A DNA stretch of 64,000 bases from Linum tenue. Its lineage: Eukaryota; Streptophyta; Magnoliopsida; Malpighiales; Linaceae. Below the pieces are notes generated by a model. That model was not told the origin of the DNA, ran no database searches, and worked only from the letters and a program-made list of their open reading frames with translations. This document shows, in pieces, positions 1 through 11,966 of this stretch. The position numbers and the translations under genes were made by a program. The stretch is taken from positions 17,571,475 to 17,635,474 of the forward strand of contig CAMGYJ010000008.1 in assembly GCA_946122785.1 (NCBI GenBank). Direction: 5' to 3'. Numbering within the stretch: position 1 is the stretch's first letter; each line of letters starts with the position of its first letter.

Positions 1-599
1 CTTCTTTGACAAAAAAATGGAACCATAGTTTGACAGCCATTTCTCCCTGCGGAATCCATATGGAGGAATTTCAGAAAATTCTGCAACTTGTATATGAAAT
101 GCTTAGGGTGTTAGCGTTTTTAGGTAAACGCTTCCCTTTGCAGCGATTTATTCACAAAACAATGCTAGTGGCAGTGGGAGCGTTTTAGGTCAAACTCGGG
201 CATTTCAAGGATTAAGTAACAATCTTTGGGTATATGAGGAATCTAGTTTATTGGCGAGGACAATTTGCTTTTATGGTACAACTTAAAGTTATACTTATAC
301 CTTTAACATTATTGTACAACTTCATATTGTACCTATACTCTTTGTACAAATTCTTTTATGGTACAACTTGAATTTGTACCTTTATGTGACGGTACAATTT
401 GGACTTGTAAAGTTGTATCATAACATAAGAATACAAATTCTTTTATGGTACAACATCAACTTATACATTTAACGTTATGGTACAACTTTAAGTTATATAT
501 TAAAGCATCAATGTTTTATAGCATAGTAGAAGTGCTCATATTACTATGGTTTAACATAGAAGTAATGTTTGATAATACGTCAGATTATTTCATTATTTG
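1..599. other. AT-rich intergenic DNA with short imperfect repeats
   Basis: No convincing gene is seen. The only structure is a loose repeat of TTATGGTACAACTT at about 271, 356, 443 and 475 with degenerate copies between. The short open frames here have no recognisable protein character. Confidence 0.5.
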
Positions 600-607
600 G
601 AGTGATA

Positions 608-992
608 TCATGGTTGTCATGCCGGTGGCATGCCACCCGGTTGAACCTGGTTCAACCTGTGCCGGTCATGAAACCGGCATGACACCACCGGTATGACCGG
701 TATGATCGACTTACGCATTTTAAGTAAAATGACATCATTTTAATGAACTTAGTGAATAAAAAAATTAATTTATTATTCATTTTATGAATGTAATAGCTAA
801 AAGTTGATGATATTTGTTGGATTGTAACTAAATTGTCCACAAATATGTTTTATATATGATTAAATACATTAGATATTAATTGTTTTCACATTTTTTTAAA
901 CCGGCATGAACCGGCACAAACTGGTTATACCACCGATCGTACCATTCCACCTGCCAAACCGGCACAACGGTATAAACCGGTTTGACAACCTT
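608..992. mobile_element. hAT-type MITE
   Basis: A 385-bp block begins near GGTTGTCATGCCGG and ends in CCGGTTTGACAACC, which are inverted complements. The 8-mer GAGTGATA lies on both sides (600-607 and 993-1000), as expected for the 8-bp target duplication of hAT transposons. The interior is rich in CCGGCATGA-like words near both ends and AT-rich in the centre, with no coding capacity. The two outermost bases of the TIRs do not pair perfectly, so the exact ends may be off by 2-4 bases. Confidence 0.65.
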
Positions 993-1436
993 GAGTGATA
1001 TTCATTATAAGTACATCAATGATTGAACCATTAAACATCTAGTGCTATTCATACACCAAAGCTAATAAAGATGTCGATGCTTTATAAAATGACGTAGCCA
1101 ATAATTGGATTTCGTGACCTAATCGGTTGCCTAATATAATATTCCTAATAGGGAGAACAAACCGACAATAAAAGACACTCTCTTGTTTGGAGGCGTTCAA
1201 CAGCCAAACAAGATCTTCTTTACTGGATCCGAGAGTTGTTTGAGATATTTTTTATTTGTTTGTTTTTTATCACAAAGAAATAAATAGTTACATCCTGGAA
1301 ATTAGACAGGCTCAGAAATCAAAGAAGCGACACATAGTCGGATATAAAGAGAGGACTTTTCTAGTTACCGAATGAGCTACTCTATTGTTCCCCCGACCTA
1401 TAAATCACACTCTAAACTCAGGCTGGGCGCGAAAAT
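993..1436. other. Intergenic DNA with a short duplicated segment
   Basis: No gene seen. Bases 1118-1145 and 1200-1222 closely match 5388-5415 and 6268-6290, so this stretch and 5.39-6.3 kb share ancestry; the second copy appears opened by the MITE-like block at 5470-6215. Confidence 0.4.
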
Positions 1437-1807
1437 AAATGACCTATCTCTTACAGGACAACACCCAACCGGTTATCCCTTGTGTCGGCTTGATTAAGTT
1501 TATCAATAATCACCTTGGCATCGCCCTTGAACCGGACCGCCGACAAGTCACACTCCAAACACCAAATAGTAGCCTCCCGAAGCACAAGCAATTCCACCAC
1601 TGCAGGCTCATCCATGTGAGGAAACTAAACTTCCTTTGCCATAAGTAGCGTCTGCTCTGGGGTTAGAATAACCATCCCACCAGCCGAATGCGACCCACTC
1701 TTAGTGGCCCCATCCCACATACAAATCAATTGTGAATCACTCACTTGAGTTATTGGCTGAACCAACGGACACTCCAACCTAGGGGCCTGATCCGTTGGCA
1801 AGCCCAC
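1437..1807 (-). pseudogene. Remnant of LINE RNase H-like domain
   Basis: On the minus strand a frame reads CMWDGATKSGSHSAGG from about 1720, then MAKEV, an in-frame TAG, then DEPAVVELLVLREATIW and further on a VIIDKLNQAD-like stretch. This order (first Asp in a DGA context, then a Glu-Ala-like helix, then a DAKVII strand) is that of the RNase H domain (RVT_3 type) at the 3' end of plant non-LTR retrotransposons. There is no RT or endonuclease next to it, so it is an old fragment. Assignment rests on pattern recognition alone. Confidence 0.5.
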
Positions 1808-2787
1808 TCATTCCTCATATTGTTGGTTAAATTGTCGCATGAGCGCCTGGATCGCAAACTGTTTGTCTTCAAAGACAACCCAATTACGAGACCGCTAGAT
1901 TCGTCAAAGGATGACAACAACAGCCATAACTATCGAGAGTTGTTTGAGATATAATCCTTTTTTCCTAATAAAACCTTATCTTTCCAATTTTGAACTTCCC
2001 TTTGGACATTAATTGCTAGCAACTTGCAATCTCTACTCCTGCTAAGTGCTAACCCTGTCCATTGTCCCATTTTTTAATATAAAAGCATGAATAATAATGT
2101 GCCAAACAAAAATAGAGAGCCCAAATCCATGATAAACTAATGTCAACGGTAAAATTTTAGATAATTTTTGTCATTGGACTCTATCACATCATTTTCAGCT
2201 ATCTTTCAAGTTTCAAATTATTATTGGAGGATTTACTATCGTAATCGGGCCGCTCAATTACTATAATATTGTCCGCTTTAGGTTAAGCCCGCACAGATTT
2301 ACTTTTATGTATACTCTTCAAAAGTTCTCGTACTAATGAGCTTAGTGTATACTAACATACAAAAGTTCTTTCCATTGTATTGTTGGTATGGTATTTGTTG
2401 TATAGGCAAAACAAGTTATGTGCCTATAGTAATTTGGCCAAAACTCCAAGTAAAATTATCTGGAGTTTGATGGACAATTTCGGTCGACCACCAATACAAC
2501 AATAATATGTGATATGCTTTGTGTGACTTATAATAGTACTCTATCATTAGTACGTTTCCTGGTTTCAAGAAATGATGCACACAGTACCAGATGAAATTCA
2601 TAGTTTTGTATTTTATATGGTAGATGAAGACCGATTGGAACAATAAGTAGTCGATCTTTTGGTTGTTCAAGTAAACCTACTCAACCTCTAACAATTCAGC
2701 TTGGATTTCGTCCTTTTTGTTGACCAACGTCAAAGATTTACATTGGTGATTTACTCAACACACTCCAAGTATTTGTGCACATTCACT
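1808..2787. other. AT-rich 3' flank of the O-methyltransferase gene
   Basis: No gene is recognised. It probably contains the 3' untranslated region and polyadenylation region of the minus-strand O-methyltransferase gene. A stretch at 2490-2540 resembles 6570-6610, adding to signs that DNA around this gene was once duplicated. Confidence 0.4.
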
Positions 2788-4659
2788 TCAAGGATAGACC
2801 TGAATGAGAGCTCGCGTTCCAAGAATCGGGTTGATATGGTAGCTGCTGAATCCAGCATCAAAGAAGAGCTTCGCAAACTCTTCCTCGCTCCTCTCTTTGC
2901 CAGTTAAGGAAACCATCATTTCCATGTCGAATGCATACTGTACTCCCCGCAACTTCTCATCCAAACTCTGGTTCCCAAGCACCATGTCTATGATTATCAC
3001 CTGCCCATCTTTCCCTTCCCCGGTCACCGCCGTCCTGCACTTCCTCAGAATCTTCACGCACTTCTCGTCGTCCCAATCGTGCATAATCCACTTTTTTCCA
3101 TGTTCAAAAACATCCAAAGAGCGGTTAATTCATCAACCATAATTCTAAGGAAACATGTATTTGGACTAGTTTGGCCATGTTGTAACTTTTGTAGAAACAG
3201 CTTATGAATGGAGTTTTTAGAAAACTACTTAAGAAAAACAGTTGAGTGTTTGGCTGAAAAACTATTAGAAGTGATTTTTAATATAATAGGCTACGTAAAA
3301 TGATTAACCAGAATTTATAATATCAAATTTAAAAAAAAACTAAAGTAGTCAAAATCATCCGGTTAGATTTTTTTTATTAAATAATATGATTTTATAATTT
3401 ATTTTATTTTTAAAATAATATAAATGAATGAAAATGATATTCTTTGTAATAAAATTAAAATAGAGTAAGGATAAACTTTTATTTTCAAATTAGCTTTTCA
3501 AAAAAACTCCAAATTAAAACTTCTTTTTTTATGTTATATAAAAATACTTTTTTTTAATCCAAACTCTTATAGATGTTTGGTTTTGCTTCACCTTTTGAAG
3601 CTGAAAAGAACTTCTAAAATCCGGTGACATATCCATACTATAATTACGTTAACTCTTTGGGCATAAGAGCATCTCCATCAATGCAATTGCAAAAGAAATT
3701 GTATTTGTGTTTGTTATTATCAACTCAATTTTTTTTGCAATCCACGTCACATTTATTCCATTCACCTACACCAATGCAATTAACTTGCAATTGCAAATAT
3801 AATTAAATATTATGTTTAAATTATAGAAAATTAAGTAAAAGAGAAAACAACTGATTACCTTTAGCAGCACGGCATCGGCAGCGGGGATGGACTCAAACAT
3901 ATCGCCGGCAACATACTTCACGTTGTTACCGCCGTCCTCGAGCCCCGAGACGACATGTGGCAGATCCAGCACCGTACAACTCATCCCGGGGAACGCCTTA
4001 GCCACAGCCTTGGCCATGTTCCCGGTCCCACCTGCCACGTCGACGAGGGACCCAACCCCTTCGAACGCCGACCTGCCTTCCTTCACCACCAGCTCAGCAA
4101 TCATACAGCTGTCCCTCGCCATGGCGTCGTTGAACAGATCAGAGAACACCGCGTCCGTGGCCATGTACTCCCAGGCCATCTTGCCGCCGTGGGTCGAGGA
4201 AAACGTCGTCGTATTAACGTCGTCGTCGTCCTTCTCGCTCCGAAACCACGCGCTCATGTGGTGGAACGGCTCGGTGAGGACCGGGTCGAGGACCGCGAGG
4301 AGGAGCGAGCCGGCGTTGTAAGGGTTGTCGCTTAGGAGGAATCGGCCGGCCGGGGTGAGTGAGTATCGTTCGACGTCGTTTAGTTTGGTGTGGAGGGAGA
4401 GGAAGCCGGAGTGGGCCACGAGGCGGAGGAGGCGGTGGAGGTATGGGGCCTTGGAAGGAGGGAGGCCCAGGGAGGAGACGAGGTCCGGGAGGGAGATGGG
4501 CCCGGCGTGGGCCCCGACGGCTTCCGGCAGGCCCAGCTGGACGGCGCATTTGATGGACATGGAGGTGACGAAGTTGAAGGCGTGGTGCCAGACGTGGCTC
4601 TGGGCTTCGAGGAGCGAGCTCGTGTTGTTGTCTCCGGTGCTGACCGAGTCCATGTCCAT
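2788..4659 (-). CDS. Class II plant O-methyltransferase (two exons)
   Basis: Transfers a methyl group from S-adenosylmethionine to a hydroxyl of a small phenolic or similar metabolite; the substrate cannot be read from sequence. Exon 1 is 4659-3859 with donor GTAATC; exon 2 is 3090-2788, entering at WIMHDWDDEKC; both junctions are phase 0. The product is about 367 residues, normal for the family. Visible are the N-terminal dimerisation domain (SHVWHHAFNFVTSMSIK), the SAM-binding loop VDVAGGTGNMAKAVAKAFP, DLPHVV, GDMFESIP and the catalytic His in HDWDDE. The start is set at ATG 4659 because the earlier in-frame ATG at 4743 lies inside a TATA box. The acceptor AAAAAAG has a poor pyrimidine tract. 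The SAM loop has Ala where Gly is usual (VDVGGGTG). No stop or frameshift seen; probably a working gene. All neighbours are repeats. Confidence 0.85.
3091..3858 (-). other. Intron of the O-methyltransferase gene
   Basis: 768 bp, AT-rich, donor GTAATC and acceptor AAAAAAG. No coding segment is recognised inside. It sits at the position just before the HDW motif where many plant O-methyltransferases carry their intron. Confidence 0.75.
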
Positions 4660-4741
4660 GACTGCGTGTAGATACGATATAGCTTTGTTCTTAGTTTTGA
4701 GTTGGGCTTGAGTAGAGAGTCGGACATTAATGTATGTGTCC

Positions 4742-4748
4742 ATTTATA
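4742..4748 (-). promoter_or_regulatory. Putative TATA box of the O-methyltransferase gene
   Basis: The minus strand reads TCTATAAATGG here, a good TATA box 83 bases before the chosen ATG at 4659. A start site about 30 bases downstream would exclude the ATGs at 4743 and 4727 from the mRNA. Confidence 0.5.
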
Positions 4749-5019
4749 GACCTCTGATATCTACAGTACTTGGGAGCAGCAATATCGATGTTTAACGTTT
4801 TTCTTGCACAAACAGTAGCAGGAACACATGTGACATGTTACATATTTTGACTGAAGAAAGACGAGGGAGGATACAAGTGGCCCGAGCATGATGACGATTG
4901 ACGACAATGATAGAGTTGTTGTAGTGTCAATAATGATGAGTTATTTCTTGGATTTAAAGAAATTGATGAATTAGTTTAGTTAATGATGAAAACAGAAAAC
5001 AAGTCATCATATTAATTTA
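4749..5019. other. Upstream region of the O-methyltransferase gene
   Basis: Nothing beyond likely promoter sequence is recognised; the DNA is AT-rich and without long open frames. Confidence 0.35.
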
Positions 5020-5226
5020 TTGGACTATTTGATTCTCAAACTAGTATTGATTTCAGTTGTTGCAACTCAAAATGTCGAAATAGCTTGTTTTTCAGTTTTG
5101 GGCTGCATCAAGAACAATCTTCGAAATCAAATAGGCGATGAGTGTATTAATGATTTTAGTGGGATATATAGAGAAAGATTTATTGAGCACTGTAGAAGGT
5201 TAAGTGAATTTTACAACTTTTTTTAG
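5020..5226 (+). pseudogene. Fragment of a hAT transposase C-terminal dimerisation domain
   Basis: The frame reads LILKLVLISVVATQNVEIAC, then SVLGCIKNNLRNQIGDECIN and RERFIEH. It aligns by eye with the C-terminus of the hAT transposase at 32184-34676 (LLKLVLTLPVATASVERAF, SYIKNKLRSRIGDQFANDC, YIERDLL). The key SVERAF has become NVEIAC. No more of the transposase is seen upstream, so it is a short decayed remnant. Confidence 0.65.
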
Positions 5227-5469
5227 GGTACGAAAACGTATGGTCATATTTTGTTGTAACTTGTACTAGTTTGTTATTTCATAATTTAAGAAATTAAATT
5301 ATAATTTTTTATTTAATTTTAGAAGAAAACACAATATAAATTATATTACTAACTAAGGTAATTAGGTTCGGTCATCCGTTACCAACATTAATCGGTTGCC
5401 TAATATAGTATTCCAATTTCTAAATGGGAAACACATAGCAGCAGTAAAATTACGACGTATTGCAGGCTC
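5227..5469. other. Intergenic DNA, partly duplicated with 1.1 kb
   Basis: No gene. Bases 5388-5415 repeat the motif ATCGGTTGCCTAATATA seen at 1119-1136. Confidence 0.35.
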
Positions 5470-6215
5470 TACCGGGCGCTGGGTCGTGCTTGGGCTGGCA
5501 CGGTACGGGTATGCTTCGGGCCTATTTATTTCGTGTCGTGCTTGGCACGGTCCGTTAGTTTTTGTGTCGTGCCATGCAAACCCATTTGTTAACTTTGCTA
5601 GGCCCGGCCCAGGCTCGGGCATAGTTTGAATCGTGCCGTGTTTATTCGTGCTCGTGCCATGCTCGTATTCGTGTTTAATGAAAAAGACAAAAACAAAAGA
5701 GAGAATGAAAAAGAAGGTGTGAACTGGACGGAGGAAGATAGTATTAACCGATAATGTTTGAGAAAAGTAACAAATCAGGGGGACAAGAAAATTGGAAATA
5801 TAGCGAGTGTGATTTGGCTTTGTTTAATTCTTTGTCCATTTTTACTTATGTTAGTAATTACGTATATATCTTTATGACACTTCTAACAACAACAAATAAT
5901 TATTTTTCTACTTGTGTTTTGTAATATTTGAACCTATAATTCTTTTTATATTTATTTTCTATCAAATAAATATTATTTTCGTACCATGTCCGTTCTTATA
6001 CTCAATAAAGTTTAGAAAATATTAGACCCGACACGGCCCACTTATATACCGTGTCGTGCCCGTGCCCATGAAGTTTAGGTCCAGCACGGCCCATAAATTA
6101 TTCGTGCTTGTGTCGGGCTGGCCCATTTACTTCGTGTCCGTGCTCGTGTCGTGCTCTAATCGTGTTGTGTCGTGCTAACCCGTGAGCGGCACGGCCCGGT
6201 GCCCACATATCGTTT
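5470..6215. mobile_element. Probable hAT-type MITE with GTCGTGC/GCACGGCCC repeats
   Basis: The ends are packed with inverted words: CGGGCGCTGGGTCGTGC and GGCTGGCACGG on the left, CGGCACGGCCCGGTGCCC on the right. The centre (5690-6000) is AT-rich and non-coding. Flanking words at 5388-5415 and 6268-6290 are contiguous within about 100 bp at 1118-1222, which supports an insertion. No clean target duplication could be identified, so the borders are approximate. Confidence 0.45.
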
Positions 6216-7498
6216 TCGGATTATAAATTTTTTTTTTTTTTTGGGAAAGATTATAAATAATTCAGTAACAGCCAAACAAGATCTTCTTTAGGGGGATCCG
6301 GCGGGCCTCATTCCAGATATTTCCCCAATTCGAACTTACCTTTTTTCCACTTGTCAATATTAAAATTTAGAGTTCGATAATCATCTATATCACCTGGATT
6401 CCACCGGATCCTTTTTAAGTTAATTTTACATAAATGGAAGATCTTTAAATTTATGCTTCTTTCTGCCCTATGGCCTATGCGAGCAGCATCGTTGTGAGGG
6501 GGATAGTAAAATTATTTTGAGTCAAGTGGACAAATTCATAACAACCAGTTGATTCACATGATTGGTCGGTACAGTAACAATATGTAATATGGTTTGTGTG
6601 GATTATAACAATTGATTATGTTTCTTCTCAAATAGACAGATTTCGATAAGTAATGTCTATATCCATAGAAATTCTTCGCTCTATATTTTATATAATGAGT
6701 AAAAATTCAGCGATAAAAATAAATGAGCAAATTACCATAGCAAAGTCCTAAAATATCAGTTAGCAATTTGGCCTTTTTTTCTATTGTCAAATGAATTCAC
6801 AATCTTTCCTTAAAAAATCACTCAAAACATAGAAACTAACCAATTATTGATGGTCAGGTAGTTCAATGTTTAGATGTAATTTGGATACATGATTCATTCC
6901 ACCAATCTATTTGATCTAATTCATTAATCCACCAATTCATTTGATTCACCAATTCATAAAACTAATCCATTTACCACCTCTAAAGGTACATCATGTGAGG
7001 GGGTACCACAATACCACAATGGTTCAGTAATTAACCACATTTTTTTTAGTTGAGAATAAATACCCCCAATTAACATGTTTCTTCTTTTATAATCACACAC
7101 GGTATTTAATTTGTGTCAAATTATGTGGGAATTGAAAAGCAAATATCGCCCATGAATAAGCATTCAAAACCACCTGTTTATAGTTTCATTTTGTTAGTCC
7201 TAATCTAAAAACAATAGGACGACCAATCAAAAGCAAACCAGAGAGAATTAAGCTTGGCGGTAGAAAGCCATTGTCAAGCTCTCATCAATAAGCTGAAGGC
7301 TAAAACAAGATTATCATACGGAGTTGCTGGCCGGCGGTCGCTAAGAAGGATGGGCTGACGGGCAGAGTGGTGATTTGGGCTTTTACTCCCAGATTGCAAA
7401 GCAACATATCTCACTACCTGGCCCATACACACTGGAATACTTCTTGTTTTTTGGGGTGGGCCGGCCACCAATTTCCTTCTTCAATGTTTTCAAGTTCG
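6216..7498. other. AT-rich intergenic DNA
   Basis: No gene or clear element recognised. A T-run lies at about 6228-6241 and short repeats of CCACCAATTCATTTGAT at 6898-6960. The part just left of 7499 is the target of MULE-1. Confidence 0.4.
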
Positions 7499-7507
7499 AA
7501 ATTTGAA
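7499..7507. repeat. Left target-site duplication of MULE-1
   Basis: AAATTTGAA here is repeated exactly at 12140-12148, directly outside both inverted repeats; 9 bp is the Mutator hallmark. Confidence 0.95.
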
Positions 7508-7680
7508 GGGTTATAGGTATAATATGCCCCTATACTATGCATTTTTATCAAACATGCCCCTGTACTATTTTTATTATCAAACATGCCCCTATAGTATAAA
7601 TCCATCATCAAATATGCCCCTCCGTTAAAATTAACGGCTGAAAACCGTTAACCGGGATCAAACCACGGTTTGGGGGACCT
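7508..7680 (+). repeat. Left terminal inverted repeat of MULE-1
   Basis: 173 bp; inverted complement of 11967-12139. Contains repeated CAAACATGCCCCT words. The same TIR family ends the MITE at 59883-60377. Confidence 0.95.
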
Positions 7681-8157
7681 AAAATGTCCAAAATACCCTT
7701 AACTATTTAATTGGACAAAGCCTCCAACGCCTGGACCAGAAGAACATCCGGAAAGCCTTCCAACCCACCCTTTTCCTTGCTTGCAAGTCACTTTTCTGGA
7801 ACCTGGGTATTTTATGGAATTATATATTGGCAATTGCTTTAGTATTTACAAATCATTAATAGAAACCCAACCACTTTTATATATTGCTCAATCTAAAAAA
7901 AATAACAGCAAACAACCGAGAAACATCATAAAATGGTACATCTAAAAACAATTTCAATGGTAGTTTCTTGGTCACCCATGCTAGCTAACCATAATCCATC
8001 TCAAAAAAATAGCAGCAACAACCGAGAATCATCATAACACAGTACATCTAAAAACAATTTCAATTGTAGCTTGTTGGTCACCCATGCTAGCTAATCATAA
8101 GAGATTTCAAACTAGGAATCAACTCGTATACTTTACTAGCAAGCTAACTTGAACTAG

Positions 8158-11100
8158 TTAAGTGGTGGTAGTGGTTTCTTGTGTGCCGCCAACATTGTTT
8201 TCCCCTTGTTGTCTTTGTTTGGGGCATTCCACTGCCATCTTCCTGATCACGTCAGGCTGCAACATGAGCACAAAATGATTAGAATCATTAATTGCCAAAT
8301 ACACAGTATAATAGAGTAGATAATGTAGGATTCTTACGTTCATAACACCAAAGCTATTGTTAGTACTGTGATATGCCCCTCCACCTGCAAATGACCCTTT
8401 CTTTTTTGTTTTTGGCCTCATAGTACTACTAGCTCCATCATCACTCTAAGCAAACAATGACAACCCTTTAATGCACAAAACAAGTCACAAACAGAAGGGT
8501 TTTGTTTTCTGAAAATCATTGCATACCTTAGTTGGCTTTGGCTTTGGCTTCTTACAAGTACGAGAATTGTGTCCATTAGCTTGACAGTTTGTGCAGTGAA
8601 TTACCATCCCCTTTCTACCAAGTTTATTTGGGTCCTTTTTATCCCGAGCTAACAGCTCTTTAGAAGTGTAGACACGCTTCTTTCTTGGCCTCTTCTTGTC
8701 TTCCCTTTCCTCTGCACTCCTTACTCTCTTCTTCTTTGGTCTCCCAGGCATGACTCTAAAATCAGGTGGAAGAATGGCCTCATACTCACTTCGAATCCAT
8801 GTCCTTGGTCCATCCATTGGTTCCAATACGTTTTCATATATCTCTCTCCATTTTTGTGTTGTGAACCAACTTGATATGTACTCTTCGGGTTCCTTTCCTT
8901 CATAGGCTAAGCATGTGATAGCATGGGCACAAGGGATTCCAGTAAGCTCCCACACTTTGCAGGAACAAGTTTGATTAGGAACTGAAACTGTAAACCTCTC
9001 GTTATGGTGTCGGACTTCATACCCATGCTTTCCATTGTGAGTAATGTGGCATGATTGGCTTTCATCTGCATTGGCCTCGTACTGTTTCAATATTTTTGGA
9101 CAAAATTGTTTGTCCCACTTCTCTGCTTGTTCCTTCTTCTTTGTAATCATGATCATCATCATTCTCCTAAGGTCATCCAACATACTATAAATTGCCTTGA
9201 ATCTTGCTTCTAATATGGATGCATTGAATGATTCTGACATGTTATTGTCCACAGAATCACACTTCACCTCGGTTGAGAAGTAGGCACGTGACCAATGCTT
9301 TGGATCAATAGAGACCAATGCTTTCGCTGCTTCCTCATTTTGCGATGACAACTTCTCATATGCTCGACTAAAAAGTGCAGGGGTTGTGGCCTTAGCGCAT
9401 TCCCAAAATATTTTTTGCCAGTCTCTATTTCTGTACTTCTTCCTCCAATTGCACCATATATGTCTAGCACAAAGTCTATGCTCTGCACTTGGAAAAAGCT
9501 CAGCAATTGCCGGCACAAGACCCTGCAATTAATCAGCAAAATATTAAAGAATGAGAAAGTAACTAATCTCTAACCACTAAACAATAAGCTTGTAACATAG
9601 AAGTCGATAACTTTACATAGAAGTCAGTAACTTTACAGTATAGCTTCATAAGAAATGAAACAAAGCAAGACTCCACCACAAACAATAAAGAGGGCAACTC
9701 AAAACACGCCCAGTAAAGTTAATAGGCAATTAAATTGCCTACTGTGAGAAACAAAAGAGTTAATTAGAAGGGAATTAAATTGTCGTGTAGCTTATAAGTG
9801 AAAATATAGCTAATACCTTCATTTGGTCAGAACTAAAGCACCAGCCAATTCCTTCGTCAATGCACAAATCATCTCTCAACTCTCTTAGAAACCAATCCCA
9901 TGAACTTCTTGATTCAACCTCAACGATAGCCCATGCAATAGGATACATTTGATCATTAGAATCCCTTCCTACTGCAGAAAGCAACTCTCCTTTGCATAGA
10001 CCCTTCAGGAAGCAACCGTCTAAAGCAATAACCTTCCTACATCCGGCTAAGAAACCTTTTTTCATGGCACCAAAACATACATACATGCGTTGGAACTTTG
10101 GCTTTCCTTCTGAGTTGTCCCTGTTTACCTTGATGCGCACAGTTGAGTTAACATTGGCTTTTCGAATCTCTTCTGCGTAAGTCCACAAGATCGCATACTC
10201 GTCTCTGTAACACCCTTCAGTTAAGTGCAAAACTAGCCTCTTGGCCCGTGAACACTTGTTCACATCCACAACATATCCTAGCTCTTCTCTAACAGTCTCA
10301 ACCATGTCGTTCAGCTTCCATCGAGGGTCCATTCTTATCCTCCTATGATATTTCTTTGCAATCACAAGTGGAGACAATTTTTTACACTTAAAATGCACTC
10401 CACATCTATGCTCCTTCAATGTTTTAATTTGAAAGGCATTGGCTACTTTACTCCATGAAACAAAAAGGACAAATGGACAACCAGGATAAGTGCATATCAT
10501 TCTAACCCTTCTTGTAACACACTTCTTAACCCTAAGATCTTTCTTGGCATTCAATGAATACTTAGTGATTGCTTCCCTAGCTTCATCCATATTGTTGAAA
10601 ATCATACCAACCTCAAAGAAGGGTGTGTCCAAGTTCGGATTGAACTTAGGGAAATTGCTTTTCCTGCGTAAGTCATGATCGGCCACTTCATCTTCATCAT
10701 CGGTTCCATCATGACTCCCAATGTCATCAGAGTCAAACCCACCCTCCTCGGCAATCATTTCTTGTCTTCTGTCCACTTCATCATCAGAGTGATATGTGGT
10801 TGATATCCCTCTCTTCAAATTTTCTTTTGCCTTCTTTAGATTGGTAGCGATTTCCTCACGATCTTCAACTTCATTATCACTTACCCAATCCGGATGCACC
10901 TCAAACTCACTATCCGAATCATCTATTTCTTCATCACACCACACATCCTCTTCGAACCGTGGTGCTGCCACATTATCCCTAATCAGTTCAGCTTCTTGTC
11001 CATCTGAATTTTTCATTAGTGCATCCCTCTGTTGTTGTCACTCTATCATTGAAATCTTGTGCAGCATCATGTTTCTCTACTTCTGGTGATAATGAGTGTT

Positions 11101-11434
11101 TAATGTAGACATGGTATTCATTCTTGCTCTTAAACTGATTAAGGAACTCTATAATAGCCATATCATCACATAACTCTCTCCAAGCCTTATCCCCCTGTCC
11201 CGTACACGATCTGAAGTACATCTGAAAATCATGAACCAAATTTGCTTCTTCTTTTACCACTTCGGCTAGATCCCAAGTGCTGATCACATCAGGATCAAGT
11301 TTAGAATAGGACAAATCTTCACCTCCTTCATATATTACATCACCGCCAGCCTTTGTAAAGTTGCCTCTAACATGAAAAATCATTGTGGGACTGGGATTAT
11401 TCATTTTTGACCCTACAGATAAGTTTTCAACCAT
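8158..11434 (-). CDS. MuDR-type Mutator transposase of MULE-1
   Basis: Cuts and re-inserts the element by binding its TIRs. Exons read: 11434 to about 11000, then to 9818, 9522-8527, 8445-8338 and 8256-8158, with consensus GT/AG ends and phase 0 joins at the last three introns. In order: an N-terminal PB1-like region (MIFHVRGNFTKAGG), an acidic stretch, a MuDR DNA-binding region (CTYPGCPFVLFVSW with CGVHF), the DDE core (VIALDGCFLKG and WCFSSDQMKG), a SWIM zinc finger (CSCKVWELTGIPCAH) and a CCHC knuckle (CTNCQANGHNSRTC). The first two coding blocks lie in different frames and overlap at 10988-11016; I see no good intron there, so a single-base frameshift is likely. Otherwise no stops, so a once autonomous and perhaps nearly active copy. 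Confidence 0.85.
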
Positions 11435-11677
11435 AAATTACACACCCACCAACTTAAAACAATAAAGTATTCATAAAGGGAAATCAAAGTAAAACTTTAC
11501 CTACGGCTACAGGTGAGAACTAAAGCAAAAGATGTCAAAATACAAAATCAATATTTAAACCCTAGGTTGTCTTTTCTACAAGTCAAAACAATGAATTTTA
11601 AAAGCAGCAGCTTACCTTAGGTTGTCGTCTTCTACAGCTTAGAATGACATAATAGGGTTTAGGGTCCCACTATGATT

Positions 11678-11767
11678 CCTTGGAAAAGCGGACGGATGGA
11701 ATGTGGCTAGGGCAGGAGATATCCTTGGAAAAGCGGACGGATGGAATGTGACTAGGGCAGGAGATAA
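11678..11767. repeat. 45-bp tandem duplication in the MULE-1 5' region
   Basis: Two copies of a 45-bp unit starting CCTTGGAAAAGCGGACGG at 11678 and 11723, nearly identical, just inside the right TIR on the promoter side of the transposase gene. Confidence 0.85.
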
Positions 11768-11966
11768 TAAATATACCGAGGCTGAATTTGTCGTCGTCGG
11801 GTGGACGACGACAAGGGGATGGCGACAATGGAATCGGGAGGAAGATGGGACGTGAACGGGAACGGGGCTGCAAGCAGATGGTTGATTTCCCGAAATCAAG
11901 CTAGAGAGAAACTGAAAAGGTTTAAGATAAAAGAGAGGGGCATTTTCGACACTTCCCCCTTCTATC

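Noticed and set aside
3887..4711. Long plus-strand and other-frame open frames over the O-methyltransferase exon
   Set aside because: They are GC-rich shadows of exon 1; composition is Pro/Arg/Gly-rich without domain character.
3766..4743. A 325-residue O-methyltransferase starting at 4743 and ending in the intron
   Set aside because: The end is intron sequence after a GTAATC donor and the start lies inside a TATA box; joining exon 2 and starting at 4659 gives a normal-length protein.
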